Shown piece by piece: positions 1 to 6,110 of a stretch of DNA of 6,111 nt; positions within the stretch are counted from its first letter, which is position 1; every line of letters begins with the position of its first letter. Made by a program: the position numbers and the translations under genes. The stretch comes from Hyphomicrobiales bacterium (lineage in GTDB: Bacteria > Pseudomonadota > Alphaproteobacteria > Rhizobiales > Aestuariivirgaceae). The DNA lies in assembly GCA_026987255.1 (NCBI GenBank), contig JALSNA010000519.1, positions 1 through 6,111 of the forward strand, written 5' to 3'. The notes beneath the pieces were generated by a model. That model did not search any database, was not told where the DNA came from, and saw nothing but the letters and a program-made list of their open reading frames with translations.

Positions 1-42
1 ATGATGCAGCAGTTCCGCAACCAGACAGGAACCGGAAAATAG
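1..42 (+). CDS. Possible 3' end of an unidentified upstream gene (partial)
   Basis: Frame 1 is open from the first base to a TAG stop at 40-42 and would encode the residues MMQQFRNQTGTGK. The window begins inside it, so the two ATG codons at 1-6 may be internal methionines. Thirteen residues are too few to identify a family, and I do not recognise them. The next 135 bases are non-coding, which fits the end of an upstream transcription unit, but it could equally be a chance open stretch. Confidence 0.3.
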   Translation: MMQQFRNQTGTGK

Positions 43-110
43 GCTCCTTAGGGTGTAGACCCATAAACCCCGCACGGATGAGAAAACCGCCCATCGGAGC
101 CACTCCCCGC

Positions 111-139
111 TTGACTTGGCCCGCCCGTGGCGCTATGTG
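111..139 (+). promoter_or_regulatory. Probable promoter of the tRNA-Gln gene
   Basis: TTGACT at 111-116 matches the -35 hexamer in five of six bases. GCTATGTG at 132-139 begins with the GCTA typical of the alphaproteobacterial housekeeping -10 element, and the gap fits that class. Transcription would start near 146, about 30 nt before the mature tRNA 5' end, leaving a short leader for RNase P to remove. The rest of 43-177 shows nothing I can assign apart from a 4-bp GGGT/ACCC inverted repeat at 51-62. Confidence 0.55.
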
Positions 140-177
140 CCTTCCTGCACTGGCGCAGAAGCGCGCGCTGGCGCCCT

Positions 178-251
178 TGGGGACTCGTCTAATGGTAGGA
201 CAGCGGACTCTGACTCCGTAAGTCCAGGTTCGAATCCTGGGTCCCCAGCCA
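178..251 (+). tRNA. tRNA-Gln, anticodon CTG
   Basis: A full cloverleaf can be folded. The acceptor stem is TGGGGAC (178-184) with GTCCCCA (241-247). The D stem is GTCT (187-190) with GGAC (198-201) around the loop AATGGTA. The anticodon stem is GCGGA (203-207) with TCCGT (215-219), and the 7-base loop places CTG at 210-212, reading the glutamine codon CAG. The T stem is CCAGG/CCTGG (224-228, 236-240) around TTCGAAT. The variable loop has four bases. Discriminator G248 and the 3' CCA at 249-251 are genome-encoded. The U1-A72 pair is usual for bacterial tRNA-Gln. No other tRNA is in the window. Confidence 0.97.
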
Positions 252-270
252 ACCACCGCCAGAACAGACG

Positions 271-294
271 GGCATCCATCGGGATGCCTTTTTT
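271..294 (+). terminator. Rho-independent terminator after tRNA-Gln
   Basis: A perfect 7-bp stem, GGCATCC (271-277) with GGATGCC (282-288), closes the tetraloop ATCG and is followed at once by six T residues (289-294). It lies 19 nt after the tRNA CCA end and 30 nt before the methyltransferase start. The tRNA is therefore probably a monocistronic unit, and the next gene needs read-through or its own promoter. Confidence 0.9.
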
Positions 295-324
295 GTTGTC
301 TGATCACGAACCGGAAAAACCGCC

Positions 325-1608
325 ATGAAGCCCGCCGGACGCGCCGCCGCCGCCATCGAGATCCTCCAGGCCGTCACCGGCCGCCATCAGCCCGCGGCCT
401 GCGCCCTGCGCGACTGGGGCCGCGCCCACCGCTTTGCCGGTGCGCGCGATCGCGCCGCCATCGGCGATCTCGTCCATGAGGCCCTGCGGCGCGCCGCCTC
501 CCTGGCCTGGCGCATGGATGATGACAGCCCGCGCGCCCTGATCCTCGCCCTGCTCGCCTTCGCGCGCGCCACGCCGCTTGCGGATATCGCCGCCATGGGT
601 GATGAGCCTTACGGTTTCGGCCCTCTGAGCGCGGCGGAAAAGCAGGCCCTGGCCATGCCGCGCCCCCTCGATGATGCGCCAGACTGGGTGCGCGGCGATT
701 TTCCGCAATGGCTGCAAGCACACTTTCTCGACGCCTTCGGTGATGCTGCGGCGGCCCACGGCCAGGCCCTGGCGCGGCGCGCCCCGGTGGATGTGCGCGT
801 CAATGCGCTCAAGGGCGATCGCGCCAAGGCGCGCAAGGCCCTGGCGCGCTTTCGCCCGCTTGAAACGCCATATTCCCCGCTCGGCCTGCGCTTCGCCCCC
901 GGCCCGGATGGCCGCCTGCCCAATGTGACGGCCGAATCCGCTCATGGGCGCGGCCTCATCGAGGTGCAGGACGAAGGCTCGCAGATTGCCGCGCTTCTGT
1001 GCTCCGCGCGCCCCGGCGAACAGGTGCTCGATCTGTGCGCCGGAGCAGGCGGCAAGACCCTGGCCCTGGCGGCGCAGATGCATAACCGCGGCCAGATCCA
1101 CGCCCATGACGCCGACAGGCACCGGCTGCGTCCCATCCATGAGCGCATCAGGCGCGCCGGGGTGCGCAATGCGCAGATCATCGCCCCGCACCAGCCCGGC
1201 AAGCTGGATGCCCTGCGTAGCCGCATGGATCTGGTGCTGGTGGATGCCCCCTGCTCCGGCTCCGGCACCTGGCGGCGCAGGCCGGACGCCAAATGGCGGC
1301 TCTCGAAGAGCGCCCTCGAAACCCGCATGAAAGCCCAGCGCGAACTGCTGCGCCAGGCGGCCGCATTCGTCAAGCCCGGCGGCCGGCTTATCTACGTGAC
1401 CTGCTCCGTTCTGCCGGTGGAAAACGATGCACAGGTGAAGGCCTTCCTCAAGGAGCAAAAGGCCTTTTCCCTGCTCGATTGGCAAGATCAGGCCGGCGCC
1501 CTGGCCAGCCAGCCGCAGACGGCGCACGAATCGAAAACCCTGCAACTGACGCCGCTGGAACACGAAACGGACGGCTTCTTCATCGCCATCATGGGGCGCG
1601 CGCTCTGA
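325..1608 (+). CDS. rsmB: RsmB/NOP2-Sun family 16S rRNA (cytosine-C5) methyltransferase
   Basis: Cytoplasmic SAM-dependent enzyme predicted to methylate C5 of a cytosine in 16S rRNA (C967 for E. coli RsmB). At 427 residues it is close to E. coli RsmB (about 429). An N-terminal NusB-like helical region (about 1-140, with RDRAAIGDLVHEALRR near 41-56) precedes the Rossmann methyltransferase domain. Visible motifs are VQDEGSQIAA (214-223), SAM-binding motif I DLCAGAGGKT (236-245), motif IV DAPCSGSG (307-314, Cys310) and motif VI VTCSVLPVEN (358-367, Cys360). Cys360 is the expected nucleophile and Cys310 the release cysteine. The C-terminus ends in the family's DGFFIA pattern (416-421). The ATG at 325 is the only plausible start, because an in-frame TGA lies at 301-303 with no other start codon between. 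The Shine-Dalgarno is weak (GGAA, 313-316). The family is certain; the exact target cytosine (RsmB versus a paralogue) is inferred. Confidence 0.92.
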   Translation: MKPAGRAAAAIEILQAVTGRHQPAACALRDWGRAHRFAGARDRAAIGDLVHEALRRAASLAWRMDDDSPRALILALLAFARATPLADIAAMGDEPYGFGPLSAAEKQALAMPRPLDDAPDWVRGDFPQWLQAHFLDAFGDAAAAHGQALARRAPVDVRVNALKGDRAKARKALARFRPLETPYSPLGLRFAPGPDGRLPNVTAESAHGRGLIEVQDEGSQIAALLCSARPGEQVLDLCAGAGGKTLALAAQMHNRGQIHAHDADRHRLRPIHERIRRAGVRNAQIIAPHQPGKLDALRSRMDLVLVDAPCSGSGTWRRRPDAKWRLSKSALETRMKAQRELLRQAAAFVKPGGRLIYVTCSVLPVENDAQVKAFLKEQKAFSLLDWQDQAGALASQPQTAHESKTLQLTPLEHETDGFFIAIMGRAL

Positions 1609-1638
1609 GCAGGTCCTCCCTGGCGGACGGATCGCGGT

Positions 1639-1656
1639 CTGTCATGCCTTTGTTAC
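1639..1656 (+). promoter_or_regulatory. Candidate Pho box (PhoB binding site) upstream of ugp
   Basis: CTGTCAT at 1639-1645 is identical to the consensus PhoB half-site. A second copy, TTGTTAC at 1650-1656, matches CTGTCAY in five of seven positions. The copies are head-to-tail, exactly 11 bp apart, with a 4-bp spacer GCCT, which is the geometry of a PhoB dimer site. The site begins 30 nt after the methyltransferase stop codon and ends 234 nt before the ugpB ATG. The expected -10, about 10 nt downstream, is poor (CATCTT, 1667-1672). Phosphate control of ugp operons is established in E. coli and rhizobia; binding here is inferred. Confidence 0.62.
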
Positions 1657-1683
1657 ATGCATCCACCATCTTCCCCCTGACCG

Positions 1684-1706
1684 CTTGGCCAGCACCGGCT
1701 GCCAAG
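1684..1706 (+). other. Stem-loop in the rsmB-ugpB intergenic region
   Basis: CTTGGC (1684-1689) pairs with GCCAAG (1701-1706), and AGC (1691-1693) with GCT (1698-1700), around the loop ACCG. C1690 is left as a one-base bulge, giving nine base pairs in all. No T-run follows, so it is not a typical intrinsic terminator. It could cap the 3' end of the rsmB transcript or form part of the leader of a Pho-box-driven ugp mRNA. Confidence 0.4.
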
Positions 1707-1723
1707 TGAACGGTCTTGCCTGC

Positions 1724-1733
1724 GCACATGTGC
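1724..1733. other. 10-bp palindrome, possible operator
   Basis: GCACATGTGC is a perfect 10-bp palindrome between the Pho box and the proximal promoter. Its symmetry would suit a dimeric regulator, but I cannot name one and a palindrome this short can occur by chance in GC-rich DNA. A larger weak fold is possible with TGCGC (1721-1725) and GCGCA (1741-1745). Confidence 0.2.
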
Positions 1734-1768
1734 ATGGCGCGCGCAAGCCAGTCACCCTTGCCCGTTTT

Positions 1769-1791
1769 GCCTCCATGGGAGACGCCTTTTT
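1769..1791 (+). terminator. Weak terminator-like hairpin with T-run
   Basis: CTCC (1771-1774) pairs with GGAG (1778-1781) around ATG. GC (1769-1770) can extend the stem with GC (1784-1785) if AC is bulged out. Five T residues follow at 1787-1791. The stem is short and imperfect, so termination would be partial at best. It would act on read-through from rsmB or from a promoter at the Pho box, upstream of the proximal ugp promoter. Confidence 0.3.
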
Positions 1792-1804
1792 CCACCTTCT
1801 TTGA

Positions 1805-1833
1805 TTGACAAAGCCCCTGGAAAGGGCAAAAAT
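1805..1833 (+). promoter_or_regulatory. Proximal sigma70-like promoter for ugpB
   Basis: A perfect -35 hexamer TTGACA (1805-1810) is followed, after exactly 17 bp, by AAAAAT (1828-1833), which matches TATAAT in four of six bases. Transcription would begin near 1840, about 50 nt before the ugpB ATG. The surrounding DNA is A-rich, in contrast to the GC-rich genes. This would be a second, PhoB-independent promoter downstream of the candidate Pho box. The -10 element is the weak point. Confidence 0.5.
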
Positions 1834-1890
1834 CCGAAAAAAAATGATGGCAAAACGAAAATCCGTCAACCAACGGGAGATACCAGGACG

Positions 1891-3192
1891 ATGAAAAAAC
1901 GCATTCTGGCCGCAGCGGCCATCTTTCTCATGAGCACCACGGCCTCCTGGGCCGCCACCGAAATCCAGTGGTGGCATGCCATGGGCGGCGTCAATGGCGA
2001 GCGCGTCAACAAGATCGCCAATGACTTCAACAAGACCCAGAGCGAATTCAAGGTGGTGCCGGTCTACAAGGGCAACTACACCGAGACCATGACCGCCGCC
2101 ATCGCCGCCTTCCGGGCCCGCAAGCAGCCGCATATCGTGCAGGTCTTCGAGGTCGGCACCGCCACCATGATGGCCGCCAGGGGCGCGGTCTATCCGGTCG
2201 AGGACCTGATGAAGGACAATGGCATCGCCTTTGACAAGTCGGTCTATCTGCCCGCCGTCATTTCCTATTACCAGACGCCAAAGGGCAAGCTTCTGTCCAT
2301 GCCCTTCAACTCCTCCACCCCGGTGCTGTGGTACAACAAGGACGCCTTCGCCAAGGCTGGCATCGCCACTCCGCCCAGGACCTGGGACGAGGTCTTCGCC
2401 GATGCGAAAAAGGTGCGCGCCGCCGGATATGAATGCGGCTTCTCCTTCGGCTGGCAGTCCTGGGTGATGATCGAGAACTACTCCGCCTGGCACAACCTGC
2501 CCATCGGCACGAAGGAAAACGGCTTTGCCGGTCTGGACACCGAGTTCACCTTCAACAACAAGGCGGTCAAGACCATTCTGGGCGACATTGCCGCCTCCCA
2601 GAAGGACAAGCTCTTCGTCTATGGCGGCCGGCGCGGCGATTCCCTGCCGCTGTTCACCAATGGCAAGTGCGCCATGTGGCTGAACTCCTCGGCCTATTAT
2701 GGCGGCATCAAGAAGCAGGCCAAGTTCAAGTTCGGCCAGACCATGCTGCCGCTCGATACCCGCGTGGCCAAGGCGCCGCAGAACTCCATCATCGGCGGCG
2801 CCACCCTGTGGGTGCTCAAGGGCAAGCCCAAGGGCGACTACAAGGGCGTGGCCCTGTTCCTGAAATACCTCTCCTCGCCCAAGGTGCAGGCCTGGTGGCA
2901 TCAGGAAACCGGCTATGTGCCCATCACCACCCCGGCCTACGAGTTGTCGAAGAAGCAGGGTTTCTATGAAAAGAACCCCGGCACCGACACCGCCATCAAG
3001 CAGCTGTCGCTGAACCCGCCGACCCCCAATTCGCGCGGTCTGCGCTTTGGCAATTTCGTCCAGGTGCGCGACATCATCAACGAGGAGATGGAGGCCATCT
3101 GGAGCGGCAAGAAGGACGCCTCCAGGGCCATGGATGACGCCGTTGCCCGCGGCAATGTCCTGCTGCGCAAGTTCGAGGCCGCCAACAAGTAA
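1891..3192 (+). CDS. ugpB: sn-glycerol-3-phosphate ABC transporter, periplasmic binding protein UgpB
   Basis: Periplasmic family 1 solute-binding protein that captures sn-glycerol-3-phosphate or glycerophosphodiesters and delivers them to UgpAE. It has 433 residues (E. coli UgpB 438). Residues 1-21 form a Sec signal peptide: basic MKKR, a hydrophobic core and a cleavage motif ASWA, followed by ATEIQWW. Family segments include KGNY (60-63), VFEVGTATMMAA (85-96), PFNSSTPVLWYNKDAF (138-153), GWQSW (187-191), APQNSIIGGATLWV (295-308) and GFYEKNPG (357-364). Aligned by eye, the ligand contacts I recall for E. coli UgpB are all kept: Y63, E87, S142, S266, G303, Y342 and R393. The ATG at 1891 is chosen because it starts the signal peptide and has GGGAG ten bases upstream (1875-1879). 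A TTG at 1801 would lie upstream of the proposed start of transcription. It is the first gene of the ugpBAEC operon. Confidence 0.97.
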   Translation: MKKRILAAAAIFLMSTTASWAATEIQWWHAMGGVNGERVNKIANDFNKTQSEFKVVPVYKGNYTETMTAAIAAFRARKQPHIVQVFEVGTATMMAARGAVYPVEDLMKDNGIAFDKSVYLPAVISYYQTPKGKLLSMPFNSSTPVLWYNKDAFAKAGIATPPRTWDEVFADAKKVRAAGYECGFSFGWQSWVMIENYSAWHNLPIGTKENGFAGLDTEFTFNNKAVKTILGDIAASQKDKLFVYGGRRGDSLPLFTNGKCAMWLNSSAYYGGIKKQAKFKFGQTMLPLDTRVAKAPQNSIIGGATLWVLKGKPKGDYKGVALFLKYLSSPKVQAWWHQETGYVPITTPAYELSKKQGFYEKNPGTDTAIKQLSLNPPTPNSRGLRFGNFVQVRDIINEEMEAIWSGKKDASRAMDDAVARGNVLLRKFEAANK

Positions 3193-3217
3193 ACCGCGCT
3201 AGCGGGGCACAAGCGAA

Positions 3218-3242
3218 GCGCCCCGGCCTTGTGCCGGGGCGC
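3218..3242 (+). other. Strong intercistronic stem-loop between ugpB and ugpA
   Basis: GCGCCCCGGC (3218-3227) and GCCGGGGCGC (3233-3242) form a perfect, almost all-GC 10-bp stem around the loop CTTGT. It starts 25 nt after the ugpB stop and ends 22 nt before the ugpA ATG. No T-run follows, so full intrinsic termination is unlikely. In binding-protein transporter operons such hairpins commonly protect the upstream mRNA from 3' exonucleases, giving more binding protein than permease; that role here is inferred. Confidence 0.8.
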
Positions 3243-3264
3243 ATCCTGGGGATACCATCGGTTC

Positions 3265-4146
3265 ATGCTCAAGCGGGTTCATTTCAGGCCATCCATTCTG
3301 CCTTATCTTCTGGTCGCGCCACAGGTGGCCATCACCATCATCTTCTTCATCTGGCCCGCCAGCCAGGCCCTGTGGCAATCCATGCTGGTGGAGGATGCCT
3401 TCGGCCTGAGCTCCAGGTTCGTCTGGTTCGACAATTTCAAGGCGCTTTTTGCCGATCCCACCTATCTGGGCGCCTTTCAGCGCACCGCCTTTTTCTCTCT
3501 CATGGTGGCCGCCATCTCCATGTCCGCCGCCCTGGCGCTGGCCGCCATGGCCGATCGCGTCATCAAGGGCGGCAAGACCTACCGCACCTTGCTCATCTGG
3601 CCCTATGCCGTGGCCCCCGCTGTCGCCGGGGCGCTGTGGATGTTCATGTTCGATCCCACCATCGGCATTGCCGCCAATGCCCTGAAGGCCCTCGGCGTGG
3701 ACTGGAATTTCCGCGTCAATGGCAACCAGGCCATGGCCCTGGTCATTCTCGCCGCCTCATGGAAGCAGATTTCCTACAACTTCCTGTTCTTCCTGGCCGG
3801 CATGCAGGCCATCCCGAAATCCCTCATCGAGGCCGCCGCCATCGACGGCGCGGGCCCGGCAAGGCGTTTTTGGACCATCATCTTCCCGCTGATCACCCCG
3901 ACCACCTTCTTCCTGCTGGTGATGAACGTGGTCTATGCCTTCTTCGACACCTTCGGCATCATTCACGCCGTCACCAAGGGCGGCCCGGCCAAGGCCACCG
4001 AAATCTTAGTCTACAAGGTCTACAATGACGGCTTCGTCGGCCTCGATCTGGGCGGCTCGGCGGCCCAGTCGGTCATTCTCATGGCCATCGTCATCGGCCT
4101 GACCGTCATCCAGTTCCGCTATATCGAAAAGAGGGTGGAATACTGA
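3265..4146 (+). CDS. ugpA: sn-glycerol-3-phosphate ABC transporter permease UgpA
   Basis: Inner-membrane subunit that pairs with UgpE to form the transport channel. It has 293 residues, against 295 in E. coli UgpA, and is similar throughout: LPYLLVAPQ (12-20), FFIWPA (27-32), [14 protein letters not shown] (112-125), [12 protein letters not shown] (165-176) and VVYAFFDTF (222-230). About six hydrophobic segments can be seen (roughly 11-33, 77-96, 107-130, 157-180, 206-233, 266-283). The EAA coupling loop that contacts the ATPase is [10 protein letters not shown] (189-198). The ATG at 3265 fits the family N-terminus and has GGGGA at 3248-3252. A TTG 36 nt upstream sits in the hairpin loop and is rejected. 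The gene follows ugpB after 72 nt, and its TGA overlaps the ugpE ATG by one base, so the two permeases are probably translationally coupled. Confidence 0.96.
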   Translation: MLKRVHFRPSILPYLLVAPQVAITIIFFIWPASQALWQSMLVEDAFGLSSRFVWFDNFKALFADPTYLGAFQRTAFFSLMVAAISMSAALALAAMADRVIKGGKTYRTLLIWPYAVAPAVAGALWMFMFDPTIGIAANALKALGVDWNFRVNGNQAMALVILAASWKQISYNFLFFLAGMQAIPKSLIEAAAIDGAGPARRFWTIIFPLITPTTFFLLVMNVVYAFFDTFGIIHAVTKGGPAKATEILVYKVYNDGFVGLDLGGSAAQSVILMAIVIGLTVIQFRYIEKRVEY

Positions 4147-4994
4147 TGATCGAAAAACGCCCCCTGGCCAACATCATATCCCACACCGTGCTGATTCTCG
4201 GCATCTTCATCGTCGCCTTTCCCATCTGGATCACCTTCGTCGCCGCCTCCCATGACGCGGTGCGCATGACCCAGATCCCCCTGCCCCTGCTGCCCGGCGG
4301 GCATTTCTGGGAGAACCTGCGATATGCCTTCTCCAGGGGCGTGGGCAATGCGCGCGAAATCTCCGTCGGCATGATGCTGTTCAATTCCCTCGTCATGGCG
4401 CTGATGATCGCCGGCGGCAAGATCGCCATCTCCCTGCTGTCGGCCTTCGCCATCGTCTATTTCCGCTTCCCCTTCCGCATGGCCTTCTTCTGGATGATCT
4501 TCATCACCCTCATGCTGCCGGTGGAGGTGCGCATCATCCCCACCTACAAGGTGGTCGCCGATCTGGGCATGCTGGACAACTACTGGGGCCTGTCCATCCC
4601 GCTCATCGCCTCGGCCACCGCCACTTTCATGTTCCGTCAGGTCTTCCTGACCATCCCCGATGAAATGCTCGAGGCCGCCCGCATCGACGGGGCGGGCCCC
4701 ATGCGCTTTTTCTGGGACATTCTCGTCCCCATGTCGCGCACCAACATCGCCGCCCTCTTCGTCATCCTGTTCATCTATGGCTGGAACCAGTATCTGTGGC
4801 CCTTGCTCATCACCACCGACAAGAGCATGTACACCATCGTCATGGGCATCAAGAGCATGCTCGAGGCCGCCGAGGAAGCCCCCGAATGGCACCTCATCAT
4901 GATGTCGGCCCTTTTGGCCATGCTGCCGCCGGTGATCGTCGTGGTGGGCATGCAGAAACTGTTCATCCGCGGCCTGACGGAAACGGAAAAATGA
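4146..4994 (+). CDS. ugpE: sn-glycerol-3-phosphate ABC transporter permease UgpE
   Basis: Second inner-membrane channel subunit, partner of UgpA. It has 282 residues (E. coli UgpE 281) and aligns from the start (MIEKRP, then SHTVLILGI at 12-20) to the end (RGLTETEK). Strong family segments are LLSAFAIVYFRFPFR (97-111), FFWMIFITLMLPVEVRI (114-130), SATATFMFRQ (156-165) and FIYGWNQYLWPLLI (209-222). The EAA loop is EAARIDGAGP (176-185), nearly the same as in UgpA, as expected for paralogous permeases that dock on one ATPase dimer. About six hydrophobic segments are visible. The start codon shares its A with the ugpA TGA (4144-4146). A good Shine-Dalgarno, GGTGGA within 4134-4139, lies inside the ugpA 3' end. 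Confidence 0.96.
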   Translation: MIEKRPLANIISHTVLILGIFIVAFPIWITFVAASHDAVRMTQIPLPLLPGGHFWENLRYAFSRGVGNAREISVGMMLFNSLVMALMIAGGKIAISLLSAFAIVYFRFPFRMAFFWMIFITLMLPVEVRIIPTYKVVADLGMLDNYWGLSIPLIASATATFMFRQVFLTIPDEMLEAARIDGAGPMRFFWDILVPMSRTNIAALFVILFIYGWNQYLWPLLITTDKSMYTIVMGIKSMLEAAEEAPEWHLIMMSALLAMLPPVIVVVGMQKLFIRGLTETEK

Positions 4995-4998
4995 TCTT

Positions 4999-5012
4999 CC
5001 GCCCCAGGGCGG
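4999..5012 (+). other. Small intercistronic hairpin between ugpE and ugpC
   Basis: CCGCC (4999-5003) pairs with GGCGG (5008-5012) around the loop CCAG, just after the ugpE stop and 24 nt before the ugpC ATG. It is short and has no T-run. It ends upstream of the ugpC ribosome binding site (GGGAA, 5024-5028), so it should not block translation. It may be a weak mRNA stabiliser or chance. Confidence 0.35.
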
Positions 5013-5036
5013 CCAACCTGACCGGGAATAGCATCC

Positions 5037-6110
5037 ATGGCTGAAGTCTCCATCCGCAATGTCAGCAAGAGCTATGGCGACAACGAGGTTCTCCACGATG
5101 TTTCCGTGGAGGTGGCCGATGGCGAGTTCATCGTCATCGTCGGCCCCTCCGGCTGCGGCAAGTCCACCCTGCTGCGCATGGTGGCGGGCCTGGAGGAGAT
5201 CACCACCGGCGAGATCGCCATCGGCGGGCGGGTGGTCAACGATATCGAGCCCAAGGATCGCGACATCGCCATGGTCTTCCAGAACTACGCCCTTTATCCG
5301 CACATGAGCGTGTTCAACAACATGGCCTATGGTCTCAAGCTCAAGGGCCTGCCCAGGGACGAGATCGAAAGGCGCGTGCGCCAGGCGGCCGAGACCTTGC
5401 AGATCGCGGACTATCTGGACCGCAAGCCGCGCCAGCTCTCCGGCGGCCAGCGCCAGCGGGTGGCCATGGGCCGCGCCATCGTCCGCGATCCGGCGGTTTT
5501 CCTCTTCGATGAGCCGCTGTCCAATCTTGACGCCAAGCTGCGGGTGCAGATGCGGGTGGAAATCCGCAAGCTGCAGCACCGCCTGGGCGTGACCGCGCTC
5601 TATGTCACCCATGATCAGGTGGAGGCCATGACCATGGGGGACAGGCTCATCGTCCTCCATGACGGATATGCCGAACAGATCGGCGCTCCCATGGAGCTCT
5701 ACGAAGACCCGAAGACCCGCTTCGTCGCCGGCTTCATCGGCTCCCCGGCGATGAATTTTCTCGACGGCGAAACCGGTGATGGGAAGATCCGCTTCGGAAA
5801 AGATGCCGCCCTGCCCTGCCCGCCCGGCGCGCCGGCCGCAACCAGGGTCACCGCCGGGGTGCGCCCGGAGCACTTTTGCTTGAGCGAAAGCGGCGAGGAG
5901 ACGGACATTCGCCTGCATGTGGATGTCATCGAGGCCCTGGGCGCCGATACCCTGGTCCATGGCCACATCGAGGATGCCGAAGATGGCGCAAACGATCTCG
6001 TCATCAAGCTTTCCGGCCAGCCGCGCTTTGCCATCGACAGCACCATCGCCATCACCGCAAGGGCCGAAAGGATCTACCTCTTCGACCCGGCCACAGGCAA
6101 AAGACTGTGA
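5037..6110 (+). CDS. ugpC: sn-glycerol-3-phosphate ABC transporter ATP-binding protein UgpC
   Basis: Cytoplasmic ATPase of the MalK/UgpC subfamily, a homodimer that powers UgpAE. It has 357 residues (E. coli UgpC 356). ATPase motifs in order are the A-loop Tyr13, Walker [10 protein letters not shown] (36-44), Q-loop Gln82 in [11 protein letters not shown], signature LSGGQ (134-138), Walker B VFLFDEP (154-160, with D158 and E159), D-loop SNLD (162-165) and switch His192. All catalytic residues are present. After residue 235 or so comes the TOBE-type regulatory region with [10 protein letters not shown] (233-242), GVRPEH (274-279) and LGADTLVHG (301-309). The ATG at 5037 has GGGAA eight bases upstream and follows ugpE by 42 nt. 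MalK-type ATPases resemble one another, so the ugp assignment rests on context and on C-terminal similarity to UgpC. The stop is at 6108-6110, so the gene is complete. Confidence 0.95.
   Translation: MAEVSIRNVSKSYGDNEVLHDVSVEVADGEFIVIVGPSGCGKSTLLRMVAGLEEITTGEIAIGGRVVNDIEPKDRDIAMVFQNYALYPHMSVFNNMAYGLKLKGLPRDEIERRVRQAAETLQIADYLDRKPRQLSGGQRQRVAMGRAIVRDPAVFLFDEPLSNLDAKLRVQMRVEIRKLQHRLGVTALYVTHDQVEAMTMGDRLIVLHDGYAEQIGAPMELYEDPKTRFVAGFIGSPAMNFLDGETGDGKIRFGKDAALPCPPGAPAATRVTAGVRPEHFCLSESGEETDIRLHVDVIEALGADTLVHGHIEDAEDGANDLVIKLSGQPRFAIDSTIAITARAERIYLFDPATGKRL

Noticed and set aside
51..62. GGGT/ACCC inverted repeat as a terminator for the upstream frame
   Set aside because: Only four base pairs and no T-run; it is not distinguishable from chance.
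178..251. tRNA-Gln as an integration (att) site
   Set aside because: No integrase gene, no second copy of the tRNA 3' end in the window, and ordinary chromosomal genes follow directly.
116..328. Small plus-strand open frame running across the tRNA
   Set aside because: It covers the whole tRNA-Gln and its terminator, has no family resemblance, and its start lies within the tRNA promoter.
304..1563. Long open frame (419 codons) on the minus strand opposite rsmB
   Set aside because: It lies wholly opposite a convincing methyltransferase gene with intact motifs. Its translation is Gly/Ala/Arg-rich without recognisable motifs, a common by-product of GC-rich third codon positions.
1801..1890. Upstream TTG start for ugpB, adding 30 residues
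   Set aside because: It would bury the signal peptide behind a charged extension, overlaps the -35 element, and lies upstream of the likely transcription start. The ATG at 1891 has a good Shine-Dalgarno.
1642..2901. Long minus-strand open frame opposite ugpB
   Set aside because: It is antisense to a clearly recognised binding-protein gene, with biased low-information composition and no recognisable domain.
3229..3264. Upstream TTG start for ugpA, adding 12 residues
   Set aside because: The codon lies in the loop and right arm of the strong hairpin, lacks a Shine-Dalgarno, and extends beyond the usual UgpA N-terminus.
4119..5966. 615-codon minus-strand open frame opposite ugpE and ugpC
   Set aside because: It spans two clear transporter genes and their gap. 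The product is His/Asp/Gly-rich, as expected from reading ATC/GCC-rich codons in reverse, so it is a shadow frame despite its length.
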